Part shown: positions 1-7,397 of the stretch, piece after piece
Position numbering within the stretch: position 1 is the first letter of the stretch
Layout of the letters: each line of letters starts with the position of its first letter
From: a virus
IMG/VR virus record: IMGVR_UViG_3300020731_000071
Location: 1 to 27,201 of that record
Strand: one strand, 5' to 3'
DNA: 27,201 bases
Notes under the pieces: generated by a model
The model's database searches: none
Seen by the model: only the letters and a program-made list of their open reading frames with translations
What the model was told of the DNA's origin: nothing
Translations under genes and position numbers: made by a program

Positions 1-204
1 GTGGGCCCGGTCGGGCCGGTAGCGCCTGCGGTTCCCGTAGGGCCGGTCGGGCCGGTAGCGCCTGCGGTTCCCGTAGGCCCGGTAGGGCCGTTAGTTCCTG
101 CGGTTCCCGTAGGCCCGGTAGGGCCGTTAGTTCCTGCGGTTCCCGTAGGCCCGGTAGGGCCGTTAGTTCCTGCGGTTCCCGTAGGCCCGGTTGGGCCAGT
201 AGGG
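1..204. repeat. 36-bp tandem repeats coding collagen block 2
   Basis: About five units of 36 bp lie here, three of them identical. On the minus strand each encodes 12 residues of the form [12 protein letters not shown]. The array runs to the window edge, so the copy number is a minimum. Confidence 0.9.
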
Positions 205-2468
205 CCTGATCCGGGGGCCACCCAAGACGTATTACCGGCTCCGTCCGTCTTCAACACATAGCCGTTGGTGCCAGCGTTGACAGGAAGCGTCAGCGTGTAA
301 GCCGCCGTCGCGCTGTTGCTGGACGCCAGTGTGGTGGAGTACGCCCCGCCAGCGGTGTTATAGAGCTGGATCGTCCCTTGCGACGAGCCCTGAATGCCGA
401 GCACAAGGTTCGATCCAACTACGTTGGTAGCCGGAACACTCAGATAGACCGGGACAAGGATCATCGACCCGTTGGTAGACGAGTTGGTGACGACGCCGAT
501 TTGAACGCAATAGTTCGGTGTGTTTGGGACTGTAGACGTCAGCCCGCCTGCGGTCGTGGGCGAAAGGAAAAGATCAGTGCCCGCCGTATACGCCGAAGTG
601 TCGATGCCGGTAATAAGGCCAGAGAGCGTCACATAGCCGTTGGTGTTGTTGGCGATAGCGGCGTTGGTGATGCCGATAGCTACGATGGTCGAGAACGAGT
701 TGGCTTGGGCAAGCGCAACCGTTGGGTACTGGCCTACATAGTTTCCGTTGATGTAGACAACTTTACCAGCAGCGATTGTCGAGCCAGTAGCATTGTGTAC
801 CCGGATCAGCACCGAGCGGTTCATGTATTCGGTCGCGCCGGTCGCATTGACCACCGTGAACGCATCGTTTCCTTGGCTGAAATATGTCAGCCCGGTTGCA
901 GCCGTGGGCGTGGACGCGTTCGGTGTAAACTGAGCCGTGTTGTTGAACGTCGGGTTGTTTATCGTTGGCGAGCCCTGAAGGACAACGGTGGTGCCAGTTC
1001 CGGTGACCCCATAGCTTGTACCCCAGCTTGTGCCGGTGGAGTTGGCAATTCCTGCGCCCGGATATACGGTAGGCCCAGTCGGCCCCGTAGCGCCCGTCGG
1101 CCCCGTTGCCCCAACCGTGCCTGTCGGGCCAGTCGGACCAGTTGAGCCCGCAACCCCTGTCGGCCCGGTGGGCCCAGCGACCCCGGTAGCGCCCGTTGGC
1201 CCGGTAGGCCCTACGACGGTGGAATCCGCGCCTGTGGGGCCGGTTGGGCCTGTATTACCCTGCGCGCCCGTTGGGCCAGTAGCCCCGGTATTACCCGTTG
1301 GGCCGGTAGGGCCAGTGTTGCCCTGAAGGCCCGTTGGGCCCGTTGGGCCAGTAGCCCCGGTATTACCCGTTGGGCCGGTAGGGCCAGTGTTGCCCTGAAG
1401 GCCCGTTGGGCCGGTAGGGCCAGTAGCCCCGGTATTACCCGTTGGGCCGGTAGGGCCGGCGGCCCCGGTCGCGCCCGTTGGGCCGGTGGGGCCCTGTACG
1501 CTAGACGCGGCCCCGGTCGGGCCCGTGGCGCCAGTGGGCCCCGTGGGGCCGACACTGCCGGTCGGGCCGGAAGTACCGGTTGGGCCGTTAGCCCCTGCGG
1601 CGCCGGTAGGCCCGGCGTTGCCGGTGAGCCCGGTAGGCCCAGTGGGCCCTACCGCTGTAGAAGCGGCTCCAGTGGGCCCTGTGGGGCCAGTGCCGCCGGT
1701 CGGGCCGGTAGGGCCCGTGATGCTGATCGTCGTCCACGTAGGGGCTGCGCTGCCGCCAGCAGACACAAGCACTTGGCCCGCGTTGCCGGCGTTGGTCAGG
1801 GCCAAGCCCGAACTGGTCGAGTAAGCGAGGGCACCGGCAACCGGAGACAGCGAGTTGCCGGTGCCGCCGAAGGCCAAGGGGAGCACGCCAAGGACTTCGG
1901 AACTGAGAGCGAGATTCACGGGTGGGTGTACGTGATCTCCGCGAGCAGCAGCAGTCGAGGTACCCGCCGTTGCGGTTCCGAGAGCTTGAGGCGTTGCGTT
2001 GGAAAAATTGGTGTTAAGCGTCACATTCCCGGTCAGCGCGCCGCCGCCGGTCAAACCCGAACCTGCAATAACTTGCGTGCTTGTCGGCACGTAGCCCGTG
2101 ATGGACGTCGCTACGGTCGATGCGCTGGTGACGCGGCCCGTCGCATCGACCGTGATGACGGGGACGTGCAGCGCGTCGCCATACGTGCCTGCGGAAACAC
2201 CGGTGGCCGACAATTGCGTCGCGCCCACACCGCCGGGTGTGATCGAGATGGTGCGATCCGCGCTGAGATCGCCGCCGCCCGACAGCCCGGTCCCGGTGGC
2301 GATGATGCGCGTTGACGGCACCGCGCCAACGCTGGCGAGCTGCGAGAACTGGACCTTCCACGTCACGCCGCCGTACGTGTACGGCAGGTATCCGGTCGTG
2401 TCTGTCCCTTGGTACTCGGGAAGTTGCGAGAGCCGGGTCGGGACGAGGTTTGACGGAGGTGTGGTCAT
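1..2468 (-). CDS. Collagen-like phage tail fibre protein, C-terminus missing at the window edge
   Basis: The frame is open from an ATG at 2468 to the left edge, giving 822 residues without a stop. The N-terminal ~250 residues carry tail-fibre-type Gly/Thr/Ser-rich sequence such as [18 protein letters not shown]. Residues ~250-466 are Gly-X-Y collagen repeats (GPTGPTG), residues ~467-753 are a beta-rich non-collagen domain ending in [13 protein letters not shown], and a second collagen block starts at ~754 and continues off the window. Collagen-like Gly-X-Y rods are known in phage fibres, where they trimerise. By analogy this protein probably projects from the virion and binds the host surface. 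The ATG overlaps the stop of the upstream gene (TAATG), so translation is likely coupled. The receptor-binding tip is not visible. Being a fibre is well supported; its exact place on the virion is inference. Confidence 0.85.
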   Translation of the reverse strand, partial: MTTPPSNLVPTRLSQLPEYQGTDTTGYLPYTYGGVTWKVQFSQLASVGAVPSTRIIATGTGLSGGGDLSADRTISITPGGVGATQLSATGVSAGTYGDALHVPVITVDATGRVTSASTVATSITGYVPTSTQVIAGSGLTGGGALTGNVTLNTNFSNATPQALGTATAGTSTAAARGDHVHPPVNLALSSEVLGVLPLAFGGTGNSLSPVAGALAYSTSSGLALTNAGNAGQVLVSAGGSAAPTWTTISITGPTGPTGGTGPTGPTGAASTAVGPTGPTGLTGNAGPTGAAGANGPTGTSGPTGSVGPTGPTGATGPTGAASSVQGPTGPTGATGAAGPTGPTGNTGATGPTGPTGLQGNTGPTGPTGNTGATGPTGPTGLQGNTGPTGPTGNTGATGPTGAQGNTGPTGPTGADSTVVGPTGPTGATGVAGPTGPTGVAGSTGPTGPTGTVGATGPTGATGPTGPTVYPGAGIANSTGTSWGTSYGVTGTGTTVVLQGSPTINNPTFNNTAQFTPNASTPTAATGLTYFSQGNDAFTVVNATGATEYMNRSVLIRVHNATGSTIAAGKVVYINGNYVGQYPTVALAQANSFSTIVAIGITNAAIANNTNGYVTLSGLITGIDTSAYTAGTDLFLSPTTAGGLTSTVPNTPNYCVQIGVVTNSSTNGSMILVPVYLSVPATNVVGSNLVLGIQGSSQGTIQLYNTAGGAYSTTLASSNSATAAYTLTLPVNAGTNGYVLKTDGAGNTSWVAPGSGPTGPTGPTGTAGTNGPTGPTGTAGTNGPTGPTGTAGTNGPTGPTGTAGATGPTGPTGTAGATGPTGP
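1070..1716. repeat. Degenerate repeats coding collagen block 1, with 72-bp higher-order units
   Basis: Gly-X-Y triplets on the minus strand give about 215 residues. Within the block a 72-bp unit (24 residues, containing [20 protein letters not shown]) recurs, with GGTATTACCC on the plus strand at 1287, 1359 and 1431. This indicates recent internal duplication. Confidence 0.85.
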
Positions 2469-2770
2469 TACGGTTCCAGATAATCCTGCGAGTCTTCAGC
2501 CGTCATGTAGTAGTTGTCGTTTTCCGTAGGCAGGCCAAGCGGATTGGTCTCCAGCGGAACGTCTGGCCGAGCAAAGCGAAGCGCGATCACCTCGGGCTGC
2601 CGCGCCGGCAAACGGTACGGATCGTACTCGTCGCGGTCAAGCAAGCACACCTTAAGGCCCGGAAAGTTGGGGTCATCGTACAGATCGTCGATGCTCATCT
2701 TCCGGCTGCACCGACCGCACAGGCCGATGCCCAGCGTGGAACGGCCCCGAGTGTCGAGATAAACGGCCAT
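2468..2770 (-). CDS. Small phage protein with CxxC motif, function unknown
   Basis: This 100-residue protein has Cys18 and Cys21 (CGRC) and Cys42 within GLKVC. That layout resembles a group of small phage proteins that start with a degraded zinc ribbon (CxxC, then G-L-[RK]-V-C) and are encoded near tail or connector genes. Only three of the usual four ligands are visible, so zinc binding is uncertain. The ATG overlaps the stop of the upstream ParB-like gene by one base (TAATG), and the stop overlaps the fibre start in the same way. It is therefore embedded in a coupled connector-ParB-fibre operon. The position suggests a virion or assembly role, but that is inference. Confidence 0.7.
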   Translation of the reverse strand: MAVYLDTRGRSTLGIGLCGRCSRKMSIDDLYDDPNFPGLKVCLLDRDEYDPYRLPARQPEVIALRFARPDVPLETNPLGLPTENDNYYMTAEDSQDYLEP

Positions 2771-3114
2771 TATTTGACCCCTTTGACGGCGAGTTTTGGG
2801 TTAAACTTCGGCGGCTCTTTGCCCCCGACCAACACCGGTACGCGCTTGATGCCGAGCGCCTTGGCTGCCGTCGCGCGGTGGCGCCCATTGGGTATACCGT
2901 TCGAGTAGATGGCCAGAGGCTTCATCTTCTCGCCCGCCGCCAGTTTCCGGTGCTTCTGCTCGATGAGTTTCGTGTCAGACGGCGTGTTGAGCAGCGGCGG
3001 GACGCGCGACAGGAAGGCGTCGGGCGACATCCACACCATGCGCCCGCCCTTGTACGGCTCTTTGCCCTTCCACTTGTCCGGGCTTTTCAGCTTGTATGCG
3101 CGCTCTTTCGCCAT
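2770..3114 (-). CDS. ParB/sulfiredoxin-fold protein
   Basis: The 114-residue protein contains, at residues 73-97, the signature of the ParB/Srx nuclease-like fold: NGRHRA (76-81), then a helix, then GIKRVPVLV. The N-terminal half is basic and rich in Lys and Trp. Members of this fold include ParB CTPases, sulfiredoxin and phage nuclease or modification factors. This copy has only the core fold and no helix-turn-helix, so a chromosome-partition role is unlikely. It overlaps the connector gene stop (TGATG) and is followed directly by the CxxC gene. A short ParB-fold gene inside a structural operon is often seen in phages, with unknown function. Confidence 0.75.
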   Translation of the reverse strand: MAKERAYKLKSPDKWKGKEPYKGGRMVWMSPDAFLSRVPPLLNTPSDTKLIEQKHRKLAAGEKMKPLAIYSNGIPNGRHRATAAKALGIKRVPVLVGGKEPPKFNPKLAVKGVK

Positions 3115-4100
3115 CAGCGGGTATACATCGAAATGTTCGGCGAGATCATCATCGGCGAGTTGTCGCGCTCTTCAGCCTGCGCAATGGACAGCGCCTGCGC
3201 GGCCTTGGCGTCGAGCATCGGGATCATCTGCGGATCGACTTCAACGATCTCCAGCGCCAGCTTAGCGGCCAGACACGCCACAATGGCTTCGTACCAGCGC
3301 TGCGGGATCTCGAGGTTCTGTGTCATGGAACCGACGTCCATGATGTACCGCTGCACCCACAGCACCAGCTGCATCACGGTCGCGCTGATGTCTGGCACCG
3401 GCCACATATGCATAATGGGGCTCGGGATCTGGCGGTCGAACCAGTATTGCAGCGGACGATTCGACTGGAAATACTTGTTCGGCAGGTTGGTGTAATCGTC
3501 GCGGTTCATGCGCGCCAGCGGGATTTCCGTGGGTGTGTTGCCGTAGTAGATCTGGCTGAAGCCCAACGTGCCGCTGAGCGCACGAATGCGGAAATACTGC
3601 GTGGCGACGCTGCTGGTCAGATCGTACCACGTCCACTCTCCTGCGCCGGCAGAAGGGGTTTCGGTCTGTATCGTTTCCCAGATGAAGAAGTCGTACGACC
3701 GCTCGATAGCGATTGGCACCGCCGCCTGAGACCACAGAACCCCCACCGTCGTGACGAACGTCGGCAGGCCGAAATTGGTGCTGTGGATCGTCGACGTGTC
3801 GGTGTCCGAGCCGCTAACTTGCAGCAGGTACCGCAAGTTGCCGTTGAGGATGTCGTTCACGCTGGTGTCGAGCGAGATGTCGCCCACGCCCTGATACAGC
3901 GGGATGATCTGCTTTTCGATGGTCCACAGCGGCACGCCCTGATTGGTCAGGTCCGACAGCAGCAGGTACAACTGGTCGTTGGCGATTTCGATGTATTCGC
4001 CGCTGATCTGGGCAGCAGGGATCTTGCAACGCCGGATGGCGTTGTCGATGATGCGACCAGTCGTGAAATTGGTCTGTGAAACGGTTCCGCTGTATGCCAT
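3114..4100 (-). CDS. Head-to-tail connector / head-completion protein (P22 gp4-like position)
   Basis: This 328-residue protein begins MAYSGTVSQTNFTTGRIID and has an early helical segment of the form AIRRCKIPAAQISGEYIEIA followed by LYLLLSDLTNQGVPLW. That pattern is typical of a conserved phage structural family encoded downstream of the capsid genes and usually annotated as neck, adaptor or packaged-DNA-stabilisation protein. The C-terminal half has Trp- and Pro-rich segments (HMWPVP, QLVLWVQRY) and ends with a helix. A TTG codon lies one codon upstream, but ATG at 4100 is the better start. The upstream gap of 100 bp holds nothing recognisable. The role in the virion is inferred from family pattern and gene order; a tail tubular protein is the main alternative. 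Confidence 0.65.
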   Translation of the reverse strand: MAYSGTVSQTNFTTGRIIDNAIRRCKIPAAQISGEYIEIANDQLYLLLSDLTNQGVPLWTIEKQIIPLYQGVGDISLDTSVNDILNGNLRYLLQVSGSDTDTSTIHSTNFGLPTFVTTVGVLWSQAAVPIAIERSYDFFIWETIQTETPSAGAGEWTWYDLTSSVATQYFRIRALSGTLGFSQIYYGNTPTEIPLARMNRDDYTNLPNKYFQSNRPLQYWFDRQIPSPIMHMWPVPDISATVMQLVLWVQRYIMDVGSMTQNLEIPQRWYEAIVACLAAKLALEIVEVDPQMIPMLDAKAAQALSIAQAEERDNSPMMISPNISMYTR

Positions 4101-4200
4101 CAACCATGCTCGCTGTTTATGGCCCGCAGCCCGCCACCAGAAGCAGGCATCTCTGGCTGATCTGTATTACCGCAAATAACGGCCCGCAACAAGCCAAGCG

Positions 4201-4995
4201 TTAGCAGCCCCGTTTGGCTGCTCCGCCTTTTTTCAAACCCATAGGCGTTGCTGTAGGGGCCGGCGCGCCGATCATCGGGGTGGCGTTGAAGCCGGGCTTG
4301 CCCATCGGCTGCTTCATTTTGCGGGCAAGGCTGTCCGCCACCACTTTGCGGACGACGGCCTTCGCCACTGCGGGGTTGCGCATCACCGAAGCCTCAGGGG
4401 CCACGGTAACGGCGCCGGGGGTTTGGGGCGCCATAATCGGGCCGCCATCGGCCTTGCGCATAACCTTGCCGCCCTTCTTCAGGCCAACAAGGCTGGGCCG
4501 CGATTCCACGTCGGGCTTGAGAGCCAAAGCCTTGCGGATCTGGCCGAGGTCATTGAGACGCTCAGCCCGGACCGCCAGATCCGGGTTCGAGCGAACCATT
4601 TGGTGCGCTTCGTGGATCGAGTCGGACGGGGCGTTCTTGAGATAGCCGCCGGTGGCTTTCTTGATCGGGGCGCCAACCGCCTCGAACTTCCCACCTTCCA
4701 TCGGGTAGCCGGTAGCTTTGCCGACCTTCGCGTCGCGCCCGACCGGCTTGATTTCCCCGCCGTTGGCTTTGTGAACCGGCTTCGCGGCCTTGCGGCCTTC
4801 GCTCAGCGCGATGGCGACAGCCTGCTTCTGGTTCGACACTTTGGGGCCCTTGGCCGAGCCGCTGTGCAGATCGCCTTTGCCCCATTCGTGCATGACTGTG
4901 GCAACTTTGGCTTTAGACACCTTGCCGCCCTTGGCGTAGCACGAGCCGCCTTCCTGCATACGCATGGTCTTGGTGGTGTTCTTGAAACCGTCCAT
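4201..4995 (-). CDS. Basic Gly-Gly-motif phage protein with DUF6496-like domain
   Basis: The 264-residue, Lys/Gly/Ala-rich protein has a DUF6496-like segment at about residues 29-70 (VMHEWGKGDLHSGS, then QAVAIALSEG). The remainder is low-complexity and basic, with many short motifs of the form [KN]xGG (YAKGGK, KANGGE, KATGGY, KADGGP, LKKGGA). DUF6496 proteins are common in phages and have no firmly known function. Such basic proteins may bind DNA or be ejected with the genome, but that is inference. The start MDGFKNTTKT matches the start of the protein encoded at 5175-5471. An AAGGA lies seven bases before the ATG. The gene follows the 57-residue gene by a few bases. Confidence 0.75.
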   Translation of the reverse strand: MDGFKNTTKTMRMQEGGSCYAKGGKVSKAKVATVMHEWGKGDLHSGSAKGPKVSNQKQAVAIALSEGRKAAKPVHKANGGEIKPVGRDAKVGKATGYPMEGGKFEAVGAPIKKATGGYLKNAPSDSIHEAHQMVRSNPDLAVRAERLNDLGQIRKALALKPDVESRPSLVGLKKGGKVMRKADGGPIMAPQTPGAVTVAPEASVMRNPAVAKAVVRKVVADSLARKMKQPMGKPGFNATPMIGAPAPTATPMGLKKGGAAKRGC

Positions 4996-4999
4996 TGCC

Positions 5000-5173
5000 T
5001 TATCCTTTTTTGCGGGCCGCCGCCATGTTGTCGACGAGGTTCGGGTATGGGCGCCCCGCAGCGGCTGCCTTTGCTTTAGCAGATTTCTTCTGCTTCACCG
5101 ATAGGCTTTTTGGTTTGCCCAATTTGGCCGGGCGTTTCTTGTCCCAAACCGGTTTTACCGCGAATCCGCTCAT
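5000..5173 (-). CDS. Small basic phage protein (57 aa)
   Basis: The protein reads MSGFAVKPVWDKKR at its start and ends with RPYPNLVDNMAAARKKG. The middle is a run of Lys/Ala/Ser. The C-terminal RPYPNLVDNM motif is one I recognise from small hypothetical proteins in phages near other basic proteins of this cluster. The ATG lies one base after the upstream stop (TGA-C-ATG), the same junction seen between the two genes before it. Its size, charge and position suggest a DNA-binding or virion-internal accessory protein. No function is known to me. Confidence 0.7.
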   Translation of the reverse strand: MSGFAVKPVWDKKRPAKLGKPKSLSVKQKKSAKAKAAAAGRPYPNLVDNMAAARKKG

Positions 5174-5174
5174 G

Positions 5175-5471
5175 TCAGCAGTCCCACTTCCGCAACGCGA
5201 GGGCCTTGCGCGTGGGCTTGCCGCTTTCGTCTTTCATAGGCCCCTCTATGCCGCTCATGCGAGCACAGAAGCTGTCGCGCCGAGCAGCTGCCTTTGGGGA
5301 TTTTGCCGCCTGCTTTGCGCTGACCGGGGGCTTGATGTCGTGGCCTTGCGCGCGCAATGACGCGCGGCCTTTGGCGTTGAGACCGCCTTCTGGGTTCTTG
5401 CCCTCTTTGCGGGTCCACGCTCCGCCACCGGTGGCGTAATGAGTTTTGGTGGTGTCTTTGTAACCTTTCAC
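5175..5471 (-). CDS. Small DUF6321-like phage protein
   Basis: The 98-residue protein contains EGKNPEGGLNAKGRAS, then ARRDSFCARMSG, then GKPTRKALALRKWDC. These are the conserved blocks of a family of small phage and bacterial proteins (DUF6321-like), often found beside DUF6496 proteins. Function is unknown. I chose the GTG at 5471 because it gives MKGYKDTTKT, matching MDGFKNTTKT of the DUF6496 protein, and because it follows the upstream stop by one base with a GGTAGG in front. An upstream in-frame GTG at 5489 would add six residues and overlap the previous gene. The Cys residues in the SFCARM and KWDC motifs are conserved family features. Confidence 0.75.
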   Translation of the reverse strand: MKGYKDTTKTHYATGGGAWTRKEGKNPEGGLNAKGRASLRAQGHDIKPPVSAKQAAKSPKAAARRDSFCARMSGIEGPMKDESGKPTRKALALRKWDC

Positions 5472-5472
5472 G

Positions 5473-6279
5473 TCACCTACCCCGGCCACGGACGGCTAGG
5501 CCGCCCTTGGCGTACCCGTCCAGCCAGCTGGTGTCGCCGCTGGCGTAACGCTGCGTGTCTGGTTCGATGATGTCTTTGTGGATCGCTTGTTCTCGTGCTT
5601 CAGCGGTCTTGACGTCCGGGTATACCGGGAAGTTTATGCCCGACGTTTTAGCAAAATTCATGGCCTCTTGCGGGCCGACGATTTGTCCGTGAACATAGTA
5701 CGGGTGGAGCATAGCGCCGTTTGGAACGTCGTCGATCCCTCCGTAAACCGTGGTGGTATCGCCGTCGCGCACCAACGGCATCACCGCAAGATTGCGGCGA
5801 TGGTAATCGACGAAGTTTTTCTCTTCGGGCGTGAGGCTGTCGTACGTCAGTTTTTCGGGCTGCGCCAGCCCGCCCTTGGCCATGCGCATCGGCTTTGCGA
5901 CCATATCGGCCAGTTGCTGGTTGCGAACGTCCACAAACTGCTGGGCGTTGGCGTGATCTTCGGGGTCGGATGGCAGCGATGATGCCAGACCCCCAACAGC
6001 AAACCGCTGTGGCTGCTGTTGGGGCTGGACGGAGAAGGCCGGGGCTGGATTTCCCAACCCCGGCGCCGAAGGCATAGGCTGCATGTGCTGGGCGAGTAGC
6101 GTTTGCGCCATTGGTGCCCTCGGCTGGGCCAACAGTGCCGCGCCTTCAGAGGAGGGCTGGGGCGCGGCGGGACTTGGCCCAGAAACGGGAGGCGTAACTG
6201 GGGCCGTGTTCAAGAACGGCATTATGGCTTCAGCCAGATCGGCCTGCGCCTTGGGTGTAGCAAGTTGGAAACTGAACAC
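5473..6279 (-). CDS. Phage protein with Pro/Gln-rich linker and KGGLA motifs, function unknown
   Basis: This 268-residue protein starts at a GTG preceded by AAGGGG just after the previous stop. An N-terminal helix (residues ~8-25) leads into a Pro/Ala/Gln-rich, probably disordered region (about 26-95). Residues ~150-250 look globular (LTPEEKNFVDYHRRNLAV, PNGAMLHPYYVHGQIV). Three repeats of the form [FMY]A[VK]GGLA sit at about residues 93, 133 and 258, the last close to the C-terminus. Similar Gly-Gly motifs occur in the two basic proteins downstream. The position between capsid-associated and connector genes suggests a virion component. I do not recognise an enzyme signature. Confidence 0.65.
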   Translation of the reverse strand: MFSFQLATPKAQADLAEAIMPFLNTAPVTPPVSGPSPAAPQPSSEGAALLAQPRAPMAQTLLAQHMQPMPSAPGLGNPAPAFSVQPQQQPQRFAVGGLASSLPSDPEDHANAQQFVDVRNQQLADMVAKPMRMAKGGLAQPEKLTYDSLTPEEKNFVDYHRRNLAVMPLVRDGDTTTVYGGIDDVPNGAMLHPYYVHGQIVGPQEAMNFAKTSGINFPVYPDVKTAEAREQAIHKDIIEPDTQRYASGDTSWLDGYAKGGLAVRGRGR

Positions 6280-6293
6280 CGCCGTCGGGCCCC

Positions 6294-6701
6294 TTACGCT
6301 GCGTAGGTTTTGATGGCTTCGATGATGATCGTGTACCGGCTGCCAGCCGTTGCGCCGACAGTGGTGAACAGCACGTTTCCAGTGTTCCCAGCGCCTGCGT
6401 TATTCGGCAGGCCGCCGAACTCGTGGTAGCGCATTTCGTATAGCACGTTGGATGGGAACGACTCGCACAGGACGTCGGTGGTGGCGTCCCACAGCAGGTC
6501 GAGGGCCATGTTGATCGTCTGAACCCAGATCTTGTTGATCTTCACGCCGTTGCACGGACGGCCAAACGAGTCGGAATTCAACGCCGAGACGTTGATCTTC
6601 ACGGCTGCGGTTTCGCCCGTGCCGTCGGAGATGTTGGTGTACTTGCCGATGAACAAGCGCTCACCGTCTTGAATCACCTGCGAAGCTACCGCATCAGCCA
6701 T
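6294..6701 (-). CDS. Conserved phage structural protein (135 aa)
   Basis: The protein begins MADAVASQVIQDGERLFIGKY and contains NISDGTGETAAVKINVSAL, LLWDATTD and a C-terminal beta-rich GSRYTIIIEAIKTY. This pattern belongs to a family of small phage proteins encoded just after the capsid genes and presumed to be part of the virion, possibly capsid-associated or neck. The sequence is beta-rich, with no membrane segment or catalytic motif. It is separated from the preceding gene by a 71-bp gap holding a strong two-part stem-loop. AGAGGA precedes the ATG. The specific role is unknown. Confidence 0.7.
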   Translation of the reverse strand: MADAVASQVIQDGERLFIGKYTNISDGTGETAAVKINVSALNSDSFGRPCNGVKINKIWVQTINMALDLLWDATTDVLCESFPSNVLYEMRYHEFGGLPNNAGAGNTGNVLFTTVGATAGSRYTIIIEAIKTYAA

Positions 6702-6720
6702 GTCAAATCCTCTGATTTAG

Positions 6721-6762
6721 CTGGCGGCGCGACTGGGAATGCCCAGTCCTGAACGCCGCCAG
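6721..6762. other. Strong intergenic two-helix stem-loop
   Basis: CTGGCGGCG (6721-6729) pairs with CGCCGCCAG (6754-6762), and inside it GACTGGG (6731-6737) pairs with CCCAGTC (6742-6748) around a four-base loop. In the direction of transcription (minus) no U-run follows, so it does not look like a standard terminator. It may be an mRNA processing or stability element between two structural genes. Confidence 0.7.
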
Positions 6763-6772
6763 TTATCGACAA

Positions 6773-7213
6773 TTAGTTGCCGGCCTTCTGCACGTAATGC
6801 ACGGTGACGACAACCGAACCGGCAGTGGGCTGGCCGACCGAGGTCACAGTCACCACGAGCGCGGGGTTCGAGCCGATGTTCGACATCGCCAGCAGCTGCG
6901 CGGCGGTGTACGTCGGAACGGTGCGCCCAGCGGTCTTGGCGCTGACGCCCGAGGCATACGACGTGTCGCCGGTCGAGGTGCCAGCGGTCAGCGTCGCCGA
7001 AGTGGCGCTGTTGTACGCCGTAGTAACGTCGCAAACGATGTTGGTGATCTGCGAACCGACGGGCAGGTTGAAGGTCAGGTTCTGGACGAGCGTGCCGTCA
7101 AAAGCCAGCGTCGCCGACTGAACGAGTTCAGCAAAACCGATGTTAGGGCCGCCCACGATGCCGGCGTTGAGGGTGCCCGAAGCAAGGGGGCCAGTCCAAG
7201 TCGTCTGAGACAT
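6773..7213 (-). CDS. Conserved phage structural protein, possible capsid decoration (146 aa)
   Basis: This Thr/Ser/Ala/Val-rich, beta-type protein begins MSQTTWTGPLASGTLNAGIVGGPNIG and contains LPVGSQITNIVCDVTTAYNSA and KTAGRTVPTYTAAQLLAM. Small phage proteins with this pattern are encoded next to capsid genes and are taken to be head or head-fibre components. It is the first gene after the hairpins that follow the major capsid gene, so it may start a separate transcript. AAGGA lies seven bases before the ATG, inside the palindrome CCTTCGCGAAGG. No catalytic motif is visible. The decoration role is a guess from fold type and position. Confidence 0.65.
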   Translation of the reverse strand: MSQTTWTGPLASGTLNAGIVGGPNIGFAELVQSATLAFDGTLVQNLTFNLPVGSQITNIVCDVTTAYNSATSATLTAGTSTGDTSYASGVSAKTAGRTVPTYTAAQLLAMSNIGSNPALVVTVTSVGQPTAGSVVVTVHYVQKAGN

Positions 7214-7309
7214 AGTTTATTCCTTCGCGAAGGGGTAGAAACTGTTGCTATAGCATCGGGACATTAGCACGACTTGCCGCGCATGGCTAGATGCAGCCTT
7301 ATAACGCGG

Positions 7310-7364
7310 AAAGCCCCCCACCGGTGGTAGGCTGTTGACACCTAGCCACCAATGGAGGGCTTTT
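7310..7364. terminator. Hairpin terminator, possibly bidirectional
   Basis: AAAGCCC at the left pairs with GGGCTTTT at the right, and inside it GGTGGTAGG pairs with CCTAGCCACC with one bulge. TTTT follows on the plus strand and TTTCC on the minus strand. It lies about 30 bp beyond the capsid gene stop. Confidence 0.65.
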
Positions 7365-7378
7365 AAGCGAAAAATAAA

Positions 7379-7396
7379 TTACTGAAAAATCAGTAA
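7379..7396 (-). terminator. AU-rich hairpin directly after the capsid gene
   Basis: TTACTGA and TCAGTAA form a perfect seven-base stem with a four-base loop, immediately after the capsid gene stop codon. On the minus strand it is followed by TTTATTTTT. The stem is AU-rich, so termination may be weak. With the hairpin at 7310-7364 it forms a tandem pair. Confidence 0.55.
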
Positions 7397-7397
7397 C

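Noticed and set aside
3096-4079. 327-codon open frame on the plus strand
   Set aside because: It is the shadow of the connector gene on the opposite strand and lacks a ribosome binding site.
7222-7233. Palindrome CCTTCGCGAAGG covering a ribosome binding site as an RNA switch
   Set aside because: The stem has only four pairs, too weak to hide the binding site reliably, so I do not claim regulation.
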